Shown here in pieces: positions 32,887 through 46,096 of a DNA stretch of 64,000 bases; within the stretch, counting starts at the first letter, position 1; each line of letters begins with the position of its first letter. The position numbers and the translations under genes were made by a program. The notes beneath the pieces are model-generated. The model saw only the letters and a list, made by a program, of their open reading frames with translations. It did no database searches and was not told the DNA's origin. Origin of the DNA: Nemania diffusa (Eukaryota > Ascomycota > Sordariomycetes > Xylariales > Xylariaceae); assembly GCA_038501195.1 (NCBI GenBank), contig JBBPUQ010000009.1, positions 3,720,001-3,784,000 on the forward strand, read 5' to 3'.

Positions 32887-35018
32887 ACCCTAAAGAAACT
32901 CTCCATGTAACTATGGAGATCAAACCTTTTCGATAGACTATTGTATAATGAGAAATTATTATGACCAGGCACCACTTGGATAGCTAAGACCGTGTAGTCA
33001 ACAAGAAAGAAACGAAGTTAGAGGGGAGATATTGGGGTTGATTGAATAAAGAACGAGGGACAAAGAAAGTTGCTTCAACACTACGAAAACATTATTAATT
33101 GTCTATATGTGTCTCTAAAACGATTGCATTCTAACCATTTAGGCTCGTCGCAGGGAATTCTTGGATGCACCGTTTTGCTCTATTATTATGCTCTTGAGCT
33201 ACTTCCGTTACGAACAAAGCCGACAGTCGCATTCGGAAACTAAAAGCTGATTTCAGCCATTACTTTACACAGCACAGCAGATAGGCATCAAGGTCGTCAA
33301 TGATTGATATTAATTATATTTCTAGTATCGTGCAAATTGAGTAGTTATTATAGCGATTTCTATTATTTTTTTTCAATCTGTTAAGATAGAGAGGGGCCAG
33401 AGTTGTGACGCAACAAGTGTTGCTTCCGGTGTTTTCCACCTCTGGAATGTAGTGTCTGCACGGGACTTTATGTTAGTATTAATATCAGCACAATCTATGT
33501 TGATAAACCTCTAAGGGCTTTATATTTACTTTTAATTATAATTTCAATTGAAAGCTGCATCGCTAGCAATTCTCTCAAGGCTATTAGAAAAATTATCCCA
33601 AAATAGTAGAGGGTGGGCATTCCATCATAGTGTCAGTAGGCTTTTAAGACAGTGTATTACATATTAAAAGCCCCTTTCCTCTATCCTTAATACTATCGCG
33701 ATCTCCTTTCATAGCGTTGTCAATCTCATTTTTTTTTTTTTGGATTTTGCAATCCTGACTTGACACACTTATTAGCGACTAGCCGCTAGTCCATTCAGCT
33801 TGAACTCAACCTTCTTTCAAGGGGCGATAGATAACATAGATCTGATTCATGCCACAATCATCCGGACTAAAATTCGCATTTTCTAATCTGAGCCTGTAGT
33901 CATTTGAGCGTTTTCATTTTGACTATGTATTTTCTTATTTTCGTAGCGCAACTGTGTATTCCCGAAGGCGTACTATACTACCCATGATGCCAACCTCACT
34001 TAGATCCTGTCTAACGTATTCCGCTTGACTCACTACGGAAGACTGTTCAGAACACCGCGAGTTGCGGGATAACTCGATACTAAGCGGATTTGGGAGGTAA
34101 AAATGGAAAACCACATGTCGCAATCGACAAATATCTACTCATCATTAAGCACGATACAGTTATTTTCAAGAGGAAAGGTTTATAAATCTGTCATACGATC
34201 ATAGAATTCAAATCAAATTTCGATCTATAGCTAGGAAGTAAAACTGAGTGATATAATAAATATACCACGGAAATAATAATGAAACACCCGCATTGACGTC
34301 GAGGATGCCAATTTCCGATTCCTCCCTTTGCGACGGTTGGTTGACTACGCAGTTCACACCAGGCAACAAACTAGTAGTTCAGCTAGGTACGAACCAAAAT
34401 CGATCTTTATACTTAATCTTAGCGGGCCAGGCGATGTAGCACTTGTTGAGCCAAGAGTACAAACCCGAGCGACGGTAATGCGAGCGTCAACTTTGCCTTT
34501 GTAGAGTTGACGCTAAACAATTATTAATTATTTGTTAACATATCTTTTGTCGATTTTGTGTCACGAGCTCCCAATCGCACTGACCTTATAAGAGGCCGGC
34601 GGGAGTAGTGGATGTGGGCTAAACAGCCTCAGAAAAAAAACGCCATAAAATCATCTAATCATCGAAAGCATACATGCTAATGGTAATGTATCCAAAGTGG
34701 AAAAACAAGGGCTACCAATCAATCAATAAACTCACCGCGTAGGTAACTCGATTGGTATCAACATAAGCATTATGGAATCTGCCCTGCCGTGTATGCGTAT
34801 CTTGGCGTGACGCACGGCGCTCTGCCCTGGTGAAACTCGTTAGGCAGACTCGGGCTGTGCAGTGGTTGCCTCATACCATGGTCCGCGTCGATAATTTAGT
34901 GCTAGACATATTTTAGATGTTCGTATCTAATAGCACGCCATGAGCCAGCAATTGTCGCACTTGATCACTTACTGGAAATAAGGGTGGTTTGTACGGGAGC
35001 GACTACGGAAACCTCACG
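32887..35018. other. Divergent intergenic region (2.1 kb)
   Basis: AT-leaning non-coding DNA between two divergent genes, with short poly-T runs (for example 33730-33741). No frame with coding character, no RNA gene, no inverted repeat that I could see. Confidence 0.5.
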
Positions 35019-36650
35019 ATGTCGTCTAGCACAACTCCGCAGGTATCACCGCCAATCTCTAGCGACAACACGTTCTCGCGCGCAAACGTATTCGGCTTGT
35101 TCCTGACGCTTGCCCTCTGCCTTCTATCGCAATCATATGGCAGTCTTCTCTATACAAAGCCCAAAAGCGCAATTGGTCGTTCAATCTATTTCTTCTGGAG
35201 GCTCAATCCATTGGCATGTGTCTTAGAAGCGTTTCTACTAGCTATAGCTGTAGCGGATGGTGTGGTAACCGCAATTATAGCACGCCGCCGTAACTCTTCG
35301 GAAGATGCTGGGGGCTTCTGGTGTCACTTGAGGGCAACCTTTAGGGCGATAACTCTCCTGCGCGGCCACGGGCGTCTCCCAGATCACTACAAGACCATTG
35401 GAAATGATGGCGCAACAGCATCAACTGTATCTCCTCATTCTACAGCCTCACGAAACCCTACATATGTTAGCGATGCAATCGCTGAAGCTACGACGAGGGA
35501 CCATGAGAATCGAGCGACAGCACCCCTTCTTCCAAATGGACCAGAAGCGAGTGCTGATACTAGTGATGGGCCGTATACTGATGATACTTCTCCTGATAGT
35601 AGCCTAGATATTGCTGATCGACAATCCACCAGAACAGCAGCGCTATATCTAGCTCTACCTATCAGAAGCCCTGCGCAAGTCGAGGAGGGTAGGGTGGACG
35701 ATTCGTATTCTGAGAGCACCGTTGAAACAGCACATATGACTCGTCCTAGGTTCGGTATAGGTCGGAACTTTATTCTACGTGCTGAGTATGTCGTTGACCT
35801 GATCGCGACTGTCGCCGTTGTCGTCGTCGTGATTAAGCTGGCAGCGGTGACTATCCCTCTGCATATTCGGATATCAGCATGGTTCATGGTAGCAGATTGG
35901 ATCGCAATTCAGGCCCTTATCCTCGTGTCACCTCGTCGCGAGCGTAATGATGTCGATGATGCGTATGTAATCCGCCGCGCCGTTAAGCTCGAGAGCAGAT
36001 TGTTCCAACCTCTCACCTGGTTTTTTCTCTCTCTTCTTCTTCTGCCGCTCTTCGGATATTTCACGCACGTCTTCTTCTTCCAGGCCCGTGCCATCTCGGT
36101 TACCTGGCGCTGGGCTTTTCTTGGCATCTGGTGTATCTTGACCAATCTTGTCGATCCTCTGATCTGGAAATATATACCAATGGCTATCACCTCCAGCTGT
36201 CTCCGCCGCGGGCGGCAGGATAGCTGCAGCGATTGTGCCATTCGATTGGCCACTGAGATTTCAGCTAGGCCTAAGCCTGTAATTATCTTTGTTGTCATTG
36301 CCAAAATCATCAGTCTTGTTCTTATGTTCGTGGTTGGGATGTACCTCGGTTCCTCTCTAGCGCACTGTATTTATGATGATCAACCAGCGTGGCGGTATTT
36401 GGTACTTCCGTTCGTCGTGATGCCGTCCCTGTTTTGGGCGTGGTTCCTCGTTCCTGCAGACCCGTTTGTATGTCGCGGCAAAGGAGCTGAATGGATTAGG
36501 GGTGTGTGTCTCTGTTCCAACATCATCACCACCATCTTATTCTTTACTGGGGCGATGCTTCTATACGATGCCACGGGGACGTATAAGCCGAGTTGGGTAG
36601 AGTGGCTAGGGAAGCTAAAGAGGATATTGGAGGCCCAGCGGATGACTTAA
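35019..36650 (+). CDS. Multispanning membrane protein of unknown function
   Basis: 543 aa, intronless. The frame opens at a TTG at 34989, but the first ATG is 35019 (MSSSTTPQVSPP). I count about nine hydrophobic segments: VFGLFLTLALCLLS, LACVLEAFLLAIAVADGVV, YVVDLIATVAVVVVVIKLA, then a segment ending DWIAIQALILV, WFFLSLLLLPLFGYFTHVFF, WAFLGIWCILTNLVDPLI, VIIFVVIAKIISLVLMFVVG, YLVLPFVVMPSLFWAWFLV and IITTILFFTGAMLLY. A polar Ser/Thr/Asp-rich loop lies between segments 2 and 3. Such proteins are common in filamentous ascomycetes and mostly unnamed. No transporter signature is recognised. It is convergent with the sugar transporter to its right. Confidence 0.75.
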   Translation: MSSSTTPQVSPPISSDNTFSRANVFGLFLTLALCLLSQSYGSLLYTKPKSAIGRSIYFFWRLNPLACVLEAFLLAIAVADGVVTAIIARRRNSSEDAGGFWCHLRATFRAITLLRGHGRLPDHYKTIGNDGATASTVSPHSTASRNPTYVSDAIAEATTRDHENRATAPLLPNGPEASADTSDGPYTDDTSPDSSLDIADRQSTRTAALYLALPIRSPAQVEEGRVDDSYSESTVETAHMTRPRFGIGRNFILRAEYVVDLIATVAVVVVVIKLAAVTIPLHIRISAWFMVADWIAIQALILVSPRRERNDVDDAYVIRRAVKLESRLFQPLTWFFLSLLLLPLFGYFTHVFFFQARAISVTWRWAFLGIWCILTNLVDPLIWKYIPMAITSSCLRRGRQDSCSDCAIRLATEISARPKPVIIFVVIAKIISLVLMFVVGMYLGSSLAHCIYDDQPAWRYLVLPFVVMPSLFWAWFLVPADPFVCRGKGAEWIRGVCLCSNIITTILFFTGAMLLYDATGTYKPSWVEWLGKLKRILEAQRMT

Positions 36651-37042
36651 GTAAGGGCTTTAAAGAAGTTTGAATGCGAATAATATCAGAAATAGGCCTC
36701 ATCATCTAGCCATCTTATTTATACCTTCCTTTCAGATGCGACAGAAGACCACCGATGACGAGTTTGGTAGTTCATTCTACTATTTGAAGCGCTGTTCTAT
36801 GACTCTTATTTCCAGATTTCAACCTAAGTGTCACTGGGAGGATGAGTACTTAGGTGTACTAGAAAGTTGCGCTAGTAGATTATACTGACGATGGGCTCAC
36901 GACCCCTTTCCCGTAAGAAGATGTCACGACCACGGTCGATCCATATAATTATACAACTATTTAGGTCATCTTAGAAAGGGGGGTTTAACTTTTCGGGGTT
37001 TCTTGTACGAATAGTCCGCTCTCCTTCACCCACCTCGACAGC
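36651..37042. other. Convergent 3' intergenic region
   Basis: Short non-coding gap between the membrane protein and the sugar transporter, presumably their 3' UTRs. Confidence 0.5.
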
Positions 37043-39532
37043 TCATGTTTCCTCCTCTCTTGACTTCTCCTTGGACACAATATCATGATTACTATCACTT
37101 CCCCCAAGCCCCTGGAGCACTGCCGTAAGGCCAATTTCACGGTTGATCTCGGCCATACGCTCGAAGTCGGCCTGCGCAATTCCTTGAGAACCGAAGATAA
37201 CATCCTAATGAATTTTAGTATGAGCGCAGACCACGAAGTGATGATTATAACTTGATATCTTTTACGTACCATTTCTTCCAGCGTAAGTCTTTTTGTTTCT
37301 GGGACCTACACGGGTCATACATTAGTCGTATGCCTCCCTTTTTCCCGGGTAATCAATAGGGAGGGTAGCACTAACGAAGAACCAAATGAACCCAGCCCCC
37401 AGAAAAGTCAATAGTCCGAACAGGATATACGAGCCATAGCCGATTTTATTGAGCATTTGGGGCGTAACTTGTCCAACAACTGGTTTTTTACGTTAGAAAC
37501 AATTAAGTGCGCCTCGAAATAGTACCCACTGAAGTTATTAAGCCAATTAGATGAAGCACCGAGGGAACTCCCATAGGGACGGGAGCTCAGTGGCCAAATC
37601 TCAGCAACGATTATCCAGGCACAAGGACCCCACGAGTATCCGAAGTTTATTACAAAAATCCAAACAAAGACGACGGCAGCCCAGCCTGCAGAAGCATGTG
37701 AAGCCCATTGACCCGCGTTCTTGGCGACAATAATGGCAATGATGATGTGGCAAGTCGCCATACCGATGGCTCCGGCGATGAGAACAGGCTTCCGGCCTAC
37801 TCTGTCAACGTATAGGACGGCTGGGACTGTAGAGATAAACAAGAGGATCCCTACAACACCAGTAGCTAGTAGACTAGTTGTGTTATCGTTCAAACCGAGC
37901 GATTGGAATATGCTAGGAGCCTATGAATCCATGCATATCAGTAGTGAGTGAGTGTTCTAGATATTGCGTAGATATTTCGTTCGGTGTCAATGAGTGGCTT
38001 TAGAATAAGTCACTTACATAGTACAGTACGGCATTTATGCCGGTCCACTGCTGAAAAAACATAGTAACCGTAGCGACCACGACTCGCTTGAACATTGGCT
38101 TCGTCTGGAAAAGTGACTTAATAGCAACAAACTGTAGTTTGAAGATGTTCCAAGCTGTTGGTTCGTGGAGATGAGGGAAATGTTCCGCAACTAAGAGATA
38201 ACAAAGTCAGCGAGTCTCCTAAGTGATAAATGATGTCTTTATGAAGCCTATTTATGATCGTCAAGAGGCGACAGGTATTGGCGTCGTCTAAAATAAGGCA
38301 AAGACCGTATTTACGGCCTTAAGGGGTAACAAATGAAGTTACACCGATGCTATTATCTCTTGAATATAGAATGTCATCTACATTCTATGTCCGATATGTC
38401 TTCCACGCCAACCAAGGAGAAGGGGACAATCAAATAATATTTACCCGTTCGCTTCTCAAACTGAGATTGCGCCTTGATTTCAAGAAATTCGAGCTCAACA
38501 AGCTCATGATCGATACTGAGTTCGCGAAGGTTGGCTAGTATCTTCCGTGCCTCTGTTTCGCGGCCGTGGTGGACCAGCCAACGTGGAGAGAATGGCACTA
38601 AATAACCATTGTTTAGCATATTGCTTTGGTCACCATCATGTAATATTGAAAGCTGGCAGTACCCGATACAACCCAGGTGTAAAGAACATCCCATAAATGT
38701 CGGGGATGTCTTATTGGATAATAGCATAGCGAGAGAAGGAAATAAGCTAAGCAAAGCACTCACTAAAGAGCATTCCAAAAAAGAGTATGGCAGCGGGGAA
38801 AAGTTGCAGACAGATTGGCAAAAGCCATGCGGTGTCCTTCTGTTTTCCAAGCTCCGTGCCGCCGATGAAATTAGTGCCATAGCCGATCCAAAAGCTGATC
38901 AAGATGCCGAAAGTGATGGCGAGCTGTTGCAGAGCTACGAGGGCGCCACGGACCTCAGGCGGCGCGACTTCGGAATTGTAGATGGGGACGATAATGGCGA
39001 GCGAGCCGACACCCATACCGGTGATGAATCGGCCACCAAGTATCACTTCGTGACCGCCATACTGGGCAGTGGCTTGAATAACGACACCTAGTACGAACAC
39101 CGAGACGGCGACCAATATACCGTATTTGCGGGAGAGAGTCTCAGCCACAAAACCCGACATGAGAGTTCCAATCCAAGCTCCCAGTTCGAGGATAGCCGTC
39201 AGCCAGCCCTTCTTCGTTTGGTCGGCGGTAGAGTCAAACGGGTCGTATTCGCCCATATCTGGTACTTATTAGTACTTACTTGCACTTTAGACTGACGAAG
39301 ATAGGGGTAAGAGAAGAAGACACTCACGAGATTTGAAAGATGGCATAGCTAAGATTGAAGAAAATAAACCCTGGTTATACCCATACAGAACGCCACCAAT
39401 GCAGGCGAACAGCGCAATTCGGAACACTTTGAAATTTTTGACCAGAGCTTTGGGGCCTGAAGCACCCATCATACTCTGGCGACGCTTTAAGGCGGCATCG
39501 TAAACGGCCGCGTTGTCAACCGCCCCTCCCAT
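37043..39532 (-). CDS. MFS sugar (hexose) transporter, eight exons
   Basis: Plasma-membrane sugar:proton symporter or facilitator of the major facilitator superfamily. My model has exons 39532-39328, 39258-38764, 38597-38445, 38190-38018, 37920-37530, 37479-37376, 37306-37271 (36 bp) and 37204-37043, total 572 aa, with every phase consistent. Family motifs across the joins: GGVLYGYNQGLFSSIL; MGEYDP then KGWLTAILELGAW; GRFITGMGVGSLA; MPFSPRWLVHHGRE (formed over intron 2); QQWTGINAVLYY; DRVGRKP; EIWPLSSRPYGSSLGASSNW; VPETKRLTLEEM. These mark a fungal sugar porter. It does not look like the quinate permease qa-y/QutD, whose N-terminus differs. The substrate cannot be named. Confidence 0.92.
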
Positions 39533-42500
39533 GATAGATCAGGATTTCTTCGAACGTCTTAAGTCAGCTAGGTTCTATCGAACACTTTCGAACTGCAATC
39601 GCCAATACTTGGTTTCTCCTTGTTGTACTCGACGTACAGTATCAAGTGGAAAGCTAAATGTCATATGTTGAGCACAGAGGAGGAACCCAAACAGCTTTTC
39701 AGCTATGATGATCCTTTTAAGAAGGGAAGACTCTACCTCGACTAACAAGCGAAATGGGATATAATAAATTCAACTTGTACTACTATCTAGTGCTACTACA
39801 GAGGACCGCGTTCTCGCCATCTGATCTGGCCACATCGGTCGAGCGGAGTTCAGTATAGATGCGTGTCCGGTACCCTGGGACAGCGTGAGATACTCTGTTC
39901 TATTGTGTTTGAGCGAATCATGTTACCAGATGATACGGCATCTAATCCAGAAGACAAGGGGTCTGGATAAAATGAGATGCGAGAGGGGATTGTAGGATGG
40001 GGATCGCGCATTGCCGTAGGATTGTCCCGGGGCGCTGGGAAACCCATATTGGTATACATGTGTATGTATCATCACTTAATGAGACGAAAACTAGGATCTA
40101 GCTCAGTCGGGTAGTCATTTCTCAAGATTTGAAGAATAAGCCACTATACTGTAACGGCGCGGGAGTAACGAGGCAGTCTACATTGATCGTTTTGCGTCAG
40201 GTGTGCACATACATTCTACGTTAGACATGGAGATGCATCTTCGTGCGGAGTAGATGTCTAGCTGCATCAGTGGATCATACAAAAGATCCTATCCACCATA
40301 TGGCTGGTGGGAGGGGAGCATGTTCATTTAGCCTAAGTTCTCTCATATGCTTTGATTGTGCGGCGAGCGGGCAGAGTTTCCTGTGTCTTGTTTGTAGTTA
40401 TTGGGATATCTGTGCTAGAGGATCATTAAAGTATTAAGCACGTTGGAGTCGAGACATACCAGCTACGGGTATCAAGGGATTGGTAGCCGAAGAATAATGC
40501 CTGGAAAGGAGAATTCTGGAAAGATAAGATGATACTCTAAGCACGTAATGCTATACTAGAATTCCTGCGGAGATTGACAACCTACAAACGAACCTCTTGT
40601 TAGCCGACTAAGCTCGAACAATAAGCGATGGTATTAAAGATCGATGCGTCTTATTCGAACCGCTTACACTAAAATGTTGCGATCTGTCGTGAGAAAAATC
40701 ACTTTCACCTACTAGGGAGTTTAAAGGATGAGTACATAAATAGACGACGGTTTAGTCGAAAATGAGAAGCGGAAGTCGTGAAATTCTTTACTAAACTGTA
40801 TATGAATTTAGACCTGTCACTAGAACTCACTGCGTGTCTCGCTCGCTCGTCAGGAAGACATAAGGTTGTGAAGCGTCGACTTGCTTTCGATCCGCGCCGG
40901 CCTAGAGGGCAGCCTAGCGAGAAATAGCTCTGCAGGCCGCAGCCCAACTTCGGCTTCCCTTTCGCCACGAATTAAAGACAACAAAATAGTGTGCGGCCTT
41001 GCAAAGGTGACATTGCAACGATGCCAACTGTCGATCCTAGTTCTCCATCATCGTTTAGCCTGGAAGATAGGGATCTGCTGCCAACGAATGTATGCATAAA
41101 GGACTAGGCTCAACACAGAATGTTAGGACGCACATCGGTAAATAGACGCGGCGCTTCTCGAAAGCCAAGCTCATTCTCGTGGGAAGGATGCCGACGTCGC
41201 AGCTAGGAGCAACCATTGCCCAATGAATGTACCAACAGCACCTCATTCAGTCGCGTACCATGCCATGAACCATGATTGATGAATCATGATAAATAAGTTA
41301 AGCAAATCGCGGTCTTCTACGGTTCCGAGGACTCGAGATCCGCGGCCGAGAAAACATGCGACCATCGTGGCGGCCTATGAAACAATATAGGGCTAGACGG
41401 GAAACATACAGCTGCTGCTCTGAAACGAACGAGATTTTCGGCCCCCAAATGGGTAGTCGATTGCCGATGCACGGATGGCTCGGTCAAGAGTCATGCCGGC
41501 AGACAGTAGGTGAGTGGAGGAGATATACTCATATGGAGGATAGAGAAGATGGAGGATGGATATCTACGCACACAGCCCCCAACAACCATAGCGGAATACC
41601 CAACTCGACCATGTTACAGTCTCACTGGGGGCGAACACGTGCTGAGCCAATTCATCGCTCGTATAACGAGTTTCTGTTGCTCGCTGTTACCCTACGGGAG
41701 GCATCTTGAAACGCCAACTTTACATCAGCCGTTTACCTTGGGCAGCCGAATAAGCAGTCGGGCTATATTCTGTAGCGGCTCTCTGTAGACCAAACGACAT
41801 GGTGGTCATGTAATAGTGAGCGGACCATTAAGACCGAACAAGCGAGCAAGCAAATAAGCGAGGGGATGAGCCACTCACCGAATTCTCTTGAGGATTTTCC
41901 AAATCTTTGCATGTTGTTTCGACTTTAGACCTCTATTAGGCATCGCTGGTCGGCGCGAACGTCATACCATATCATGTTATGTTAGTTTATGTAACATCGG
42001 CTCTAGGTTAGGCTTTTCTATCCCCTTACATCGACTAAAGTCAACAGAACGTAATGCAGGTACATGCTACGGACAGCATCAACGAATAAGATACACGTTA
42101 GACGAATGAGAAGAAGCCTCAAGAAAGTTCTCTCCCGAAAGCGCAACACACGTGATAGATACATACGCATAGCGACAGTACCATTACCGGATTAGAAGGC
42201 TTGGGCTCTCTTCTCCGCTGGCATTGCTTGGCATCACGACCCCATAGCCCGAAATAGACCACTCGGCTGCCGTAGCGAGAAATTCGGCGTTTAGATGCCA
42301 GTGAAGATCCCGACCATCTAGCCATTTTAGGGATAATCATAGACAATCTCGTCCTAGCGGATGCAATATCAGCCAGGCATGTTATCAGGTATACCTCCCT
42401 ACTCTGTCCCTACCTACTTATATGTACTACGATAGACGCGCGCCTCTGTGTCTTTTCCACCTTGTCTGTTTTTGTTCTCACCTTGCTTGCGCTTGCTTGC

Positions 42501-44808
42501 CATGGTGTCCCTTGTCTGTATTTCTCCCCTCGCTTTATCCCTCCCTTCTTATCGGTACTCAAGTCTATTAATATTTCATTTATGACTTCGAAAACAAACA
42601 ACGCATTACTTTCACTTTAGACGAGCTCATTTCGGCTCGCGCTATCTAGACTAGCCTAATTATGCTATGTCTATTTGTCGATGATCACAATTGAACTTAT
42701 CAAGGGATTGTACGGCATGGATCGGGTCGGAATAAGTGACTAGGTGGGTTCGGTGTTCTTGGCTCTCTCAAAACAAGCGCCGTAAATCGTATAGTTGGTA
42801 CTACCGGTAGGCATGTAAGTAGGTAGATACCAACATTTATTTTCTGAGGTATCTAAGTATTACATAAACTTCGGAGAATTAGTAGATAGGTAAATAAATG
42901 AATTAACCAACTGTCCAGCTGCTACTATCACTTACACCACTATACTATCCCGTTCCCGTCAGGGGTAATCTCGTTGCAGCTGCAATGGTATGCTGTCTAA
43001 TTGGCTTCCATATTGAGCGCGTCATGTATGATACCCTCTTCCTGCAAGGTACCGCTTTTACTTGATCTGACTTGTGCTTTGTGTCTCTGCCTATATCCAC
43101 CTCAACCTTTTTTTTAGTCTTGTGCATTTTGCGGGAGGCGGGACGAGCCATATTTACCCATCATTTCGGGTTGGGTCACTATTCTATCGTTCCTTTCCCC
43201 TTTTTGTTGGGTAAAGTCTATGACTCGTGTTATGTGATTGATCTTTAGATTTTGGAGAGTTACTCTCATTTACAGACTGCCCCTCCTGGTTTGTACCAGG
43301 GTGTCAAGATCCAAGCGTACGCATAGGTATAGAGTAGTATCGGTGGCTTTGGAATAACAGATAGGCAGATTGAACCAACCAACATGTTTAACCTGGCCGT
43401 CTAAGCTAAAGAAATAGTGTCTAAGCACCGGTTGTTATAAGCGTTTTTTTGTTTTGTTTCCTCTCCGATTTTTGTTTCCTGGGTTCCGCTTCCGCGGTTG
43501 TTTGCGTTATCGCGCGCATAGCTCTGGTTAACGGTACAACGTCTGCATCTGCACGAGGTTGTACTTAGTAGGGCTGGCGGCTAATGAGACCATGAGCTTC
43601 CACTTGATTGTTCTTCTATTTTTGACCGTCTAACCTGGCCCGCTCCACCATCCCTTCTCCCGTCTAAGTCTACCTACCCACCTTGCCTTTGCTTCTTTGG
43701 TGTCGTAGTATCTGTCCTGGTCCGGTCTAACCCAGATAGTTGTCGTCATTTGCGCCCCCAACTCTTTCCTTTCCTCTTTCGAGATAGACCAAGTCGTCGA
43801 CTAATGCACCCACGCTTAACCGCCGCCGACACCCCAGACCCTTTTTTCTAGCCGCCCAGCTCTCAGACAGACGCCTCCCGAGCTGCTCCAGCCAATATCA
43901 GCGGCCCTTGAAGCGTCTTTTCGATCGTTTGGATACACAACACCAGTTTCATCGTCTCTGCTTGCATTCTTCCCCACGCCGTCCGTCTGTCTGTCGCTCG
44001 TCTATCGCTCTAGTTCCTCGTCCGCCCGCACTACTACTGCACCTACTCTACTGTCCATGCTGTACCTACTGTACCTACTGTACCTATTGTACCTACCTAC
44101 TATGCCGACGGGGGTCCATGAGGGCTATGTTTCAGATTCGTAGTCTTGGATGTTCCTCTCTACAGCGCGGGCGGGACTAACACGTTTCTCTCGCTCGCGT
44201 GGGACAATGGCCGTCCTCGATCATGGCCGCCCAGACGGCTGGTTTTATAAGTAGAGGCGCCCATATCGCGACCTGGTCTACGGACTACCATGTTTACTTT
44301 CCTTTCCCGGACCCTCCTACTATACCATCAAGCCGCCCGTTTCCTATTGTCTTCGGTTTCCTAACGTTCTGGCCTGGTTTCCTTTTCCCTTATTTCCCAC
44401 CGTTCGTTTCATCATCTATCTTCATTCGTTTGATACGAGTCAGAGATCTGTACGCCTTCGAACAAACTTATCACTTTTTCCCCTAAGCGCCTTCGACAGA
44501 TAAACGCTATACCAAGTTCTCCAGGCGAAAACGAGGAACTACTACTACTGCTACTATTCCTACTATTCCTACTACTACCAACACCCCCCCTGTTTTCTCC
44601 CTTAGCTTCCAGTTGCACAGCAAAAAGCAGATCTATCTATCTATCTATCTATCTACCTGTCGCTAATCTCTAATCGCTTCTGTTTGAAGCGGATGCGCTC
44701 TCGTGTATCCACTGCTCTCTATTCTACTTTCAGCTTATACGCTTTCGTTTATACTACTTCTTATTTATTCATTGTGGGCTCTTGCTCGCCGTGTTTGCTT
44801 CTATAAAC
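39533..44808. other. Long gene-free divergent region (5.3 kb)
   Basis: Normal-GC DNA without any convincing gene on either strand; the frames present are short and many start at GTG or TTG. From about 43600 the + strand is pyrimidine-rich with CCTACC-type words (44040-44100) and an (ATCT)n run at 44631-44655, which looks like the long 5' leader of the Myb-like gene. A tRNA A-box-like stretch near 40097 lacks a B box. Long leaders and promoters of this size are common for fungal regulatory genes. Confidence 0.5.
44631..44655. repeat. (ATCT)n microsatellite
   Basis: About six tandem ATCT units in the presumed 5' leader of the Myb-like gene. Confidence 0.85.
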
Positions 44809-46096
44809 ATGCCGAAGCACACACGCTCGTCGAGTTCGAACCAGGCCCGGTACTCGAACTCGAACGCTATGCCCGTGACTTTGGCGCCGTCGGCCATGCC
44901 TATCACTTACAGCACGCGCCCGACCTTGCCCCTGAACACGAACCTGAACACCAGCTTCTACAACACGGTGCCGTCCTCGGCCACGGGCTCGGTCTCCATG
45001 GCAGCACAGGCCTACGAGCCGTACCCCCAGGCCGTCGCCACGCAGCCTCCCCCTCCCATGCCTCACCGGCCGTCCTCGGGCGCGTGGTCGCCGCAGGACG
45101 ACCAGCAACTGCTCACGGCCCGGCAGCAGGGTTTCAACTGGGCGCAGATCCAGAGCTCGTACTTCCCGAACAAGTCGCCGAACGCCTGCCGCAAGCGCCA
45201 CGAGCGCCTGCTGGAGCGCAGAGGCACCGACGACTGGGACGCCAGGAAACTGGAACGTCTCGCTAAGGATTACATGAGCATGCGGAAGGAGATCTGGCAG
45301 GGTCTGGCGACGCGGACCGGGGAGAAGTGGAATATTGTCGAGGCTAAGGTAAGCTTTCCGTCTCTCTCTCTTTTGCTTTTATCCCTTTTTTGTCCTTTTC
45401 TCTTTCTGAATTGTCGTTCACCTCCCTACCAACGCGCACACTCTTCCCTACCCCTTTTCTTACCCCCTCCATCTCCTTCGTCGAAATAAACACGCAATAA
45501 ATAAATATTAAACACAAGACTAACTGGGCGCCCAACCTCAGTGCATGAACAACGGCCTCAAGAACCTCCAGTCGGCCTCGCGGTCGGCGGCCCGCCGCGA
45601 GCGGCTGGAACAGGGTCACTCGATCCATGGGTATGACGACGACAGCGGCATTTCCGGCATTGGTCTGACTCCAGTAGATGACCTCGACCCGTCGTACAGC
45701 AGCCCCGAGTCGTCGAGCGTGCACTCGCAGCACTCGGGCGGCAGCGGCTACGCCATGCAGCAGCAGCAGCAGCAACAGCACCACCACCACCAGCAGCACC
45801 ACCACCAGCAACAGCACCACCCCATGGCGATCCCCTACGGCTCCGCCCACCACGCCCACGCCCACGCGCAGGCACAGGCGCAGGCCGCGGCGGCAGCGGG
45901 CTACGCATCGAGTTACGGCTCGTCCGTCTCGTCGGCCGCGGCGGCCGCCGCCCACGGCTACGCCATGCACGCGCACCACCACTCGCAGGACAGCTCGCCG
46001 TACATGGGCAACGGGCGCCTGCCCAGCGTCGACATGGGCATCGAGGCCATCATCAACCGTCCCGGCCACGCCCACGGGTCGGCGCCTAGCATCTGA
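44809..46096 (+). CDS. Myb/SANT-like DNA-binding protein with Q/H-rich tail
   Basis: Putative nuclear DNA-binding regulator. Two exons: 44809-45348 and 45542-46096 (193-bp intron, GTAAGC donor, CTAAC branch), giving 364 aa. The frame extends upstream to a TTG; the first ATG (MPKHTRSSSS) is at 44809. A Myb-like repeat starts near residue 97: SGAWSPQDDQQLL, GFNWAQIQSSYFPNKSPNAC, RKRHERLLERR. A second helical stretch (RKLERLAKDYMSMRKEIWQG) ends at WNIVEAK, and the intron falls just there. The tail has runs of Gln and His (45757-45822) and Ala/His (45846-45990), and ends DMGIEAIINRPGHAHG. I do not recognise a named orthologue. The long leader fits a regulated factor. Confidence 0.82.

Noticed and set aside
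37043..39532. Sugar transporter as the quinate permease qa-y of the qa cluster
   Set aside because: Its N-terminus and motifs fit hexose-type sugar porters, and it lies over 30 kb from qa-1S with unrelated genes and an element between.
40090..40165. Possible tRNA (A-box-like TAGCTCAGTCGG at about 40102)
   Set aside because: No B box (GGTTCRANNCC) follows and no cloverleaf stems can be formed; at most a tRNA-derived fragment.
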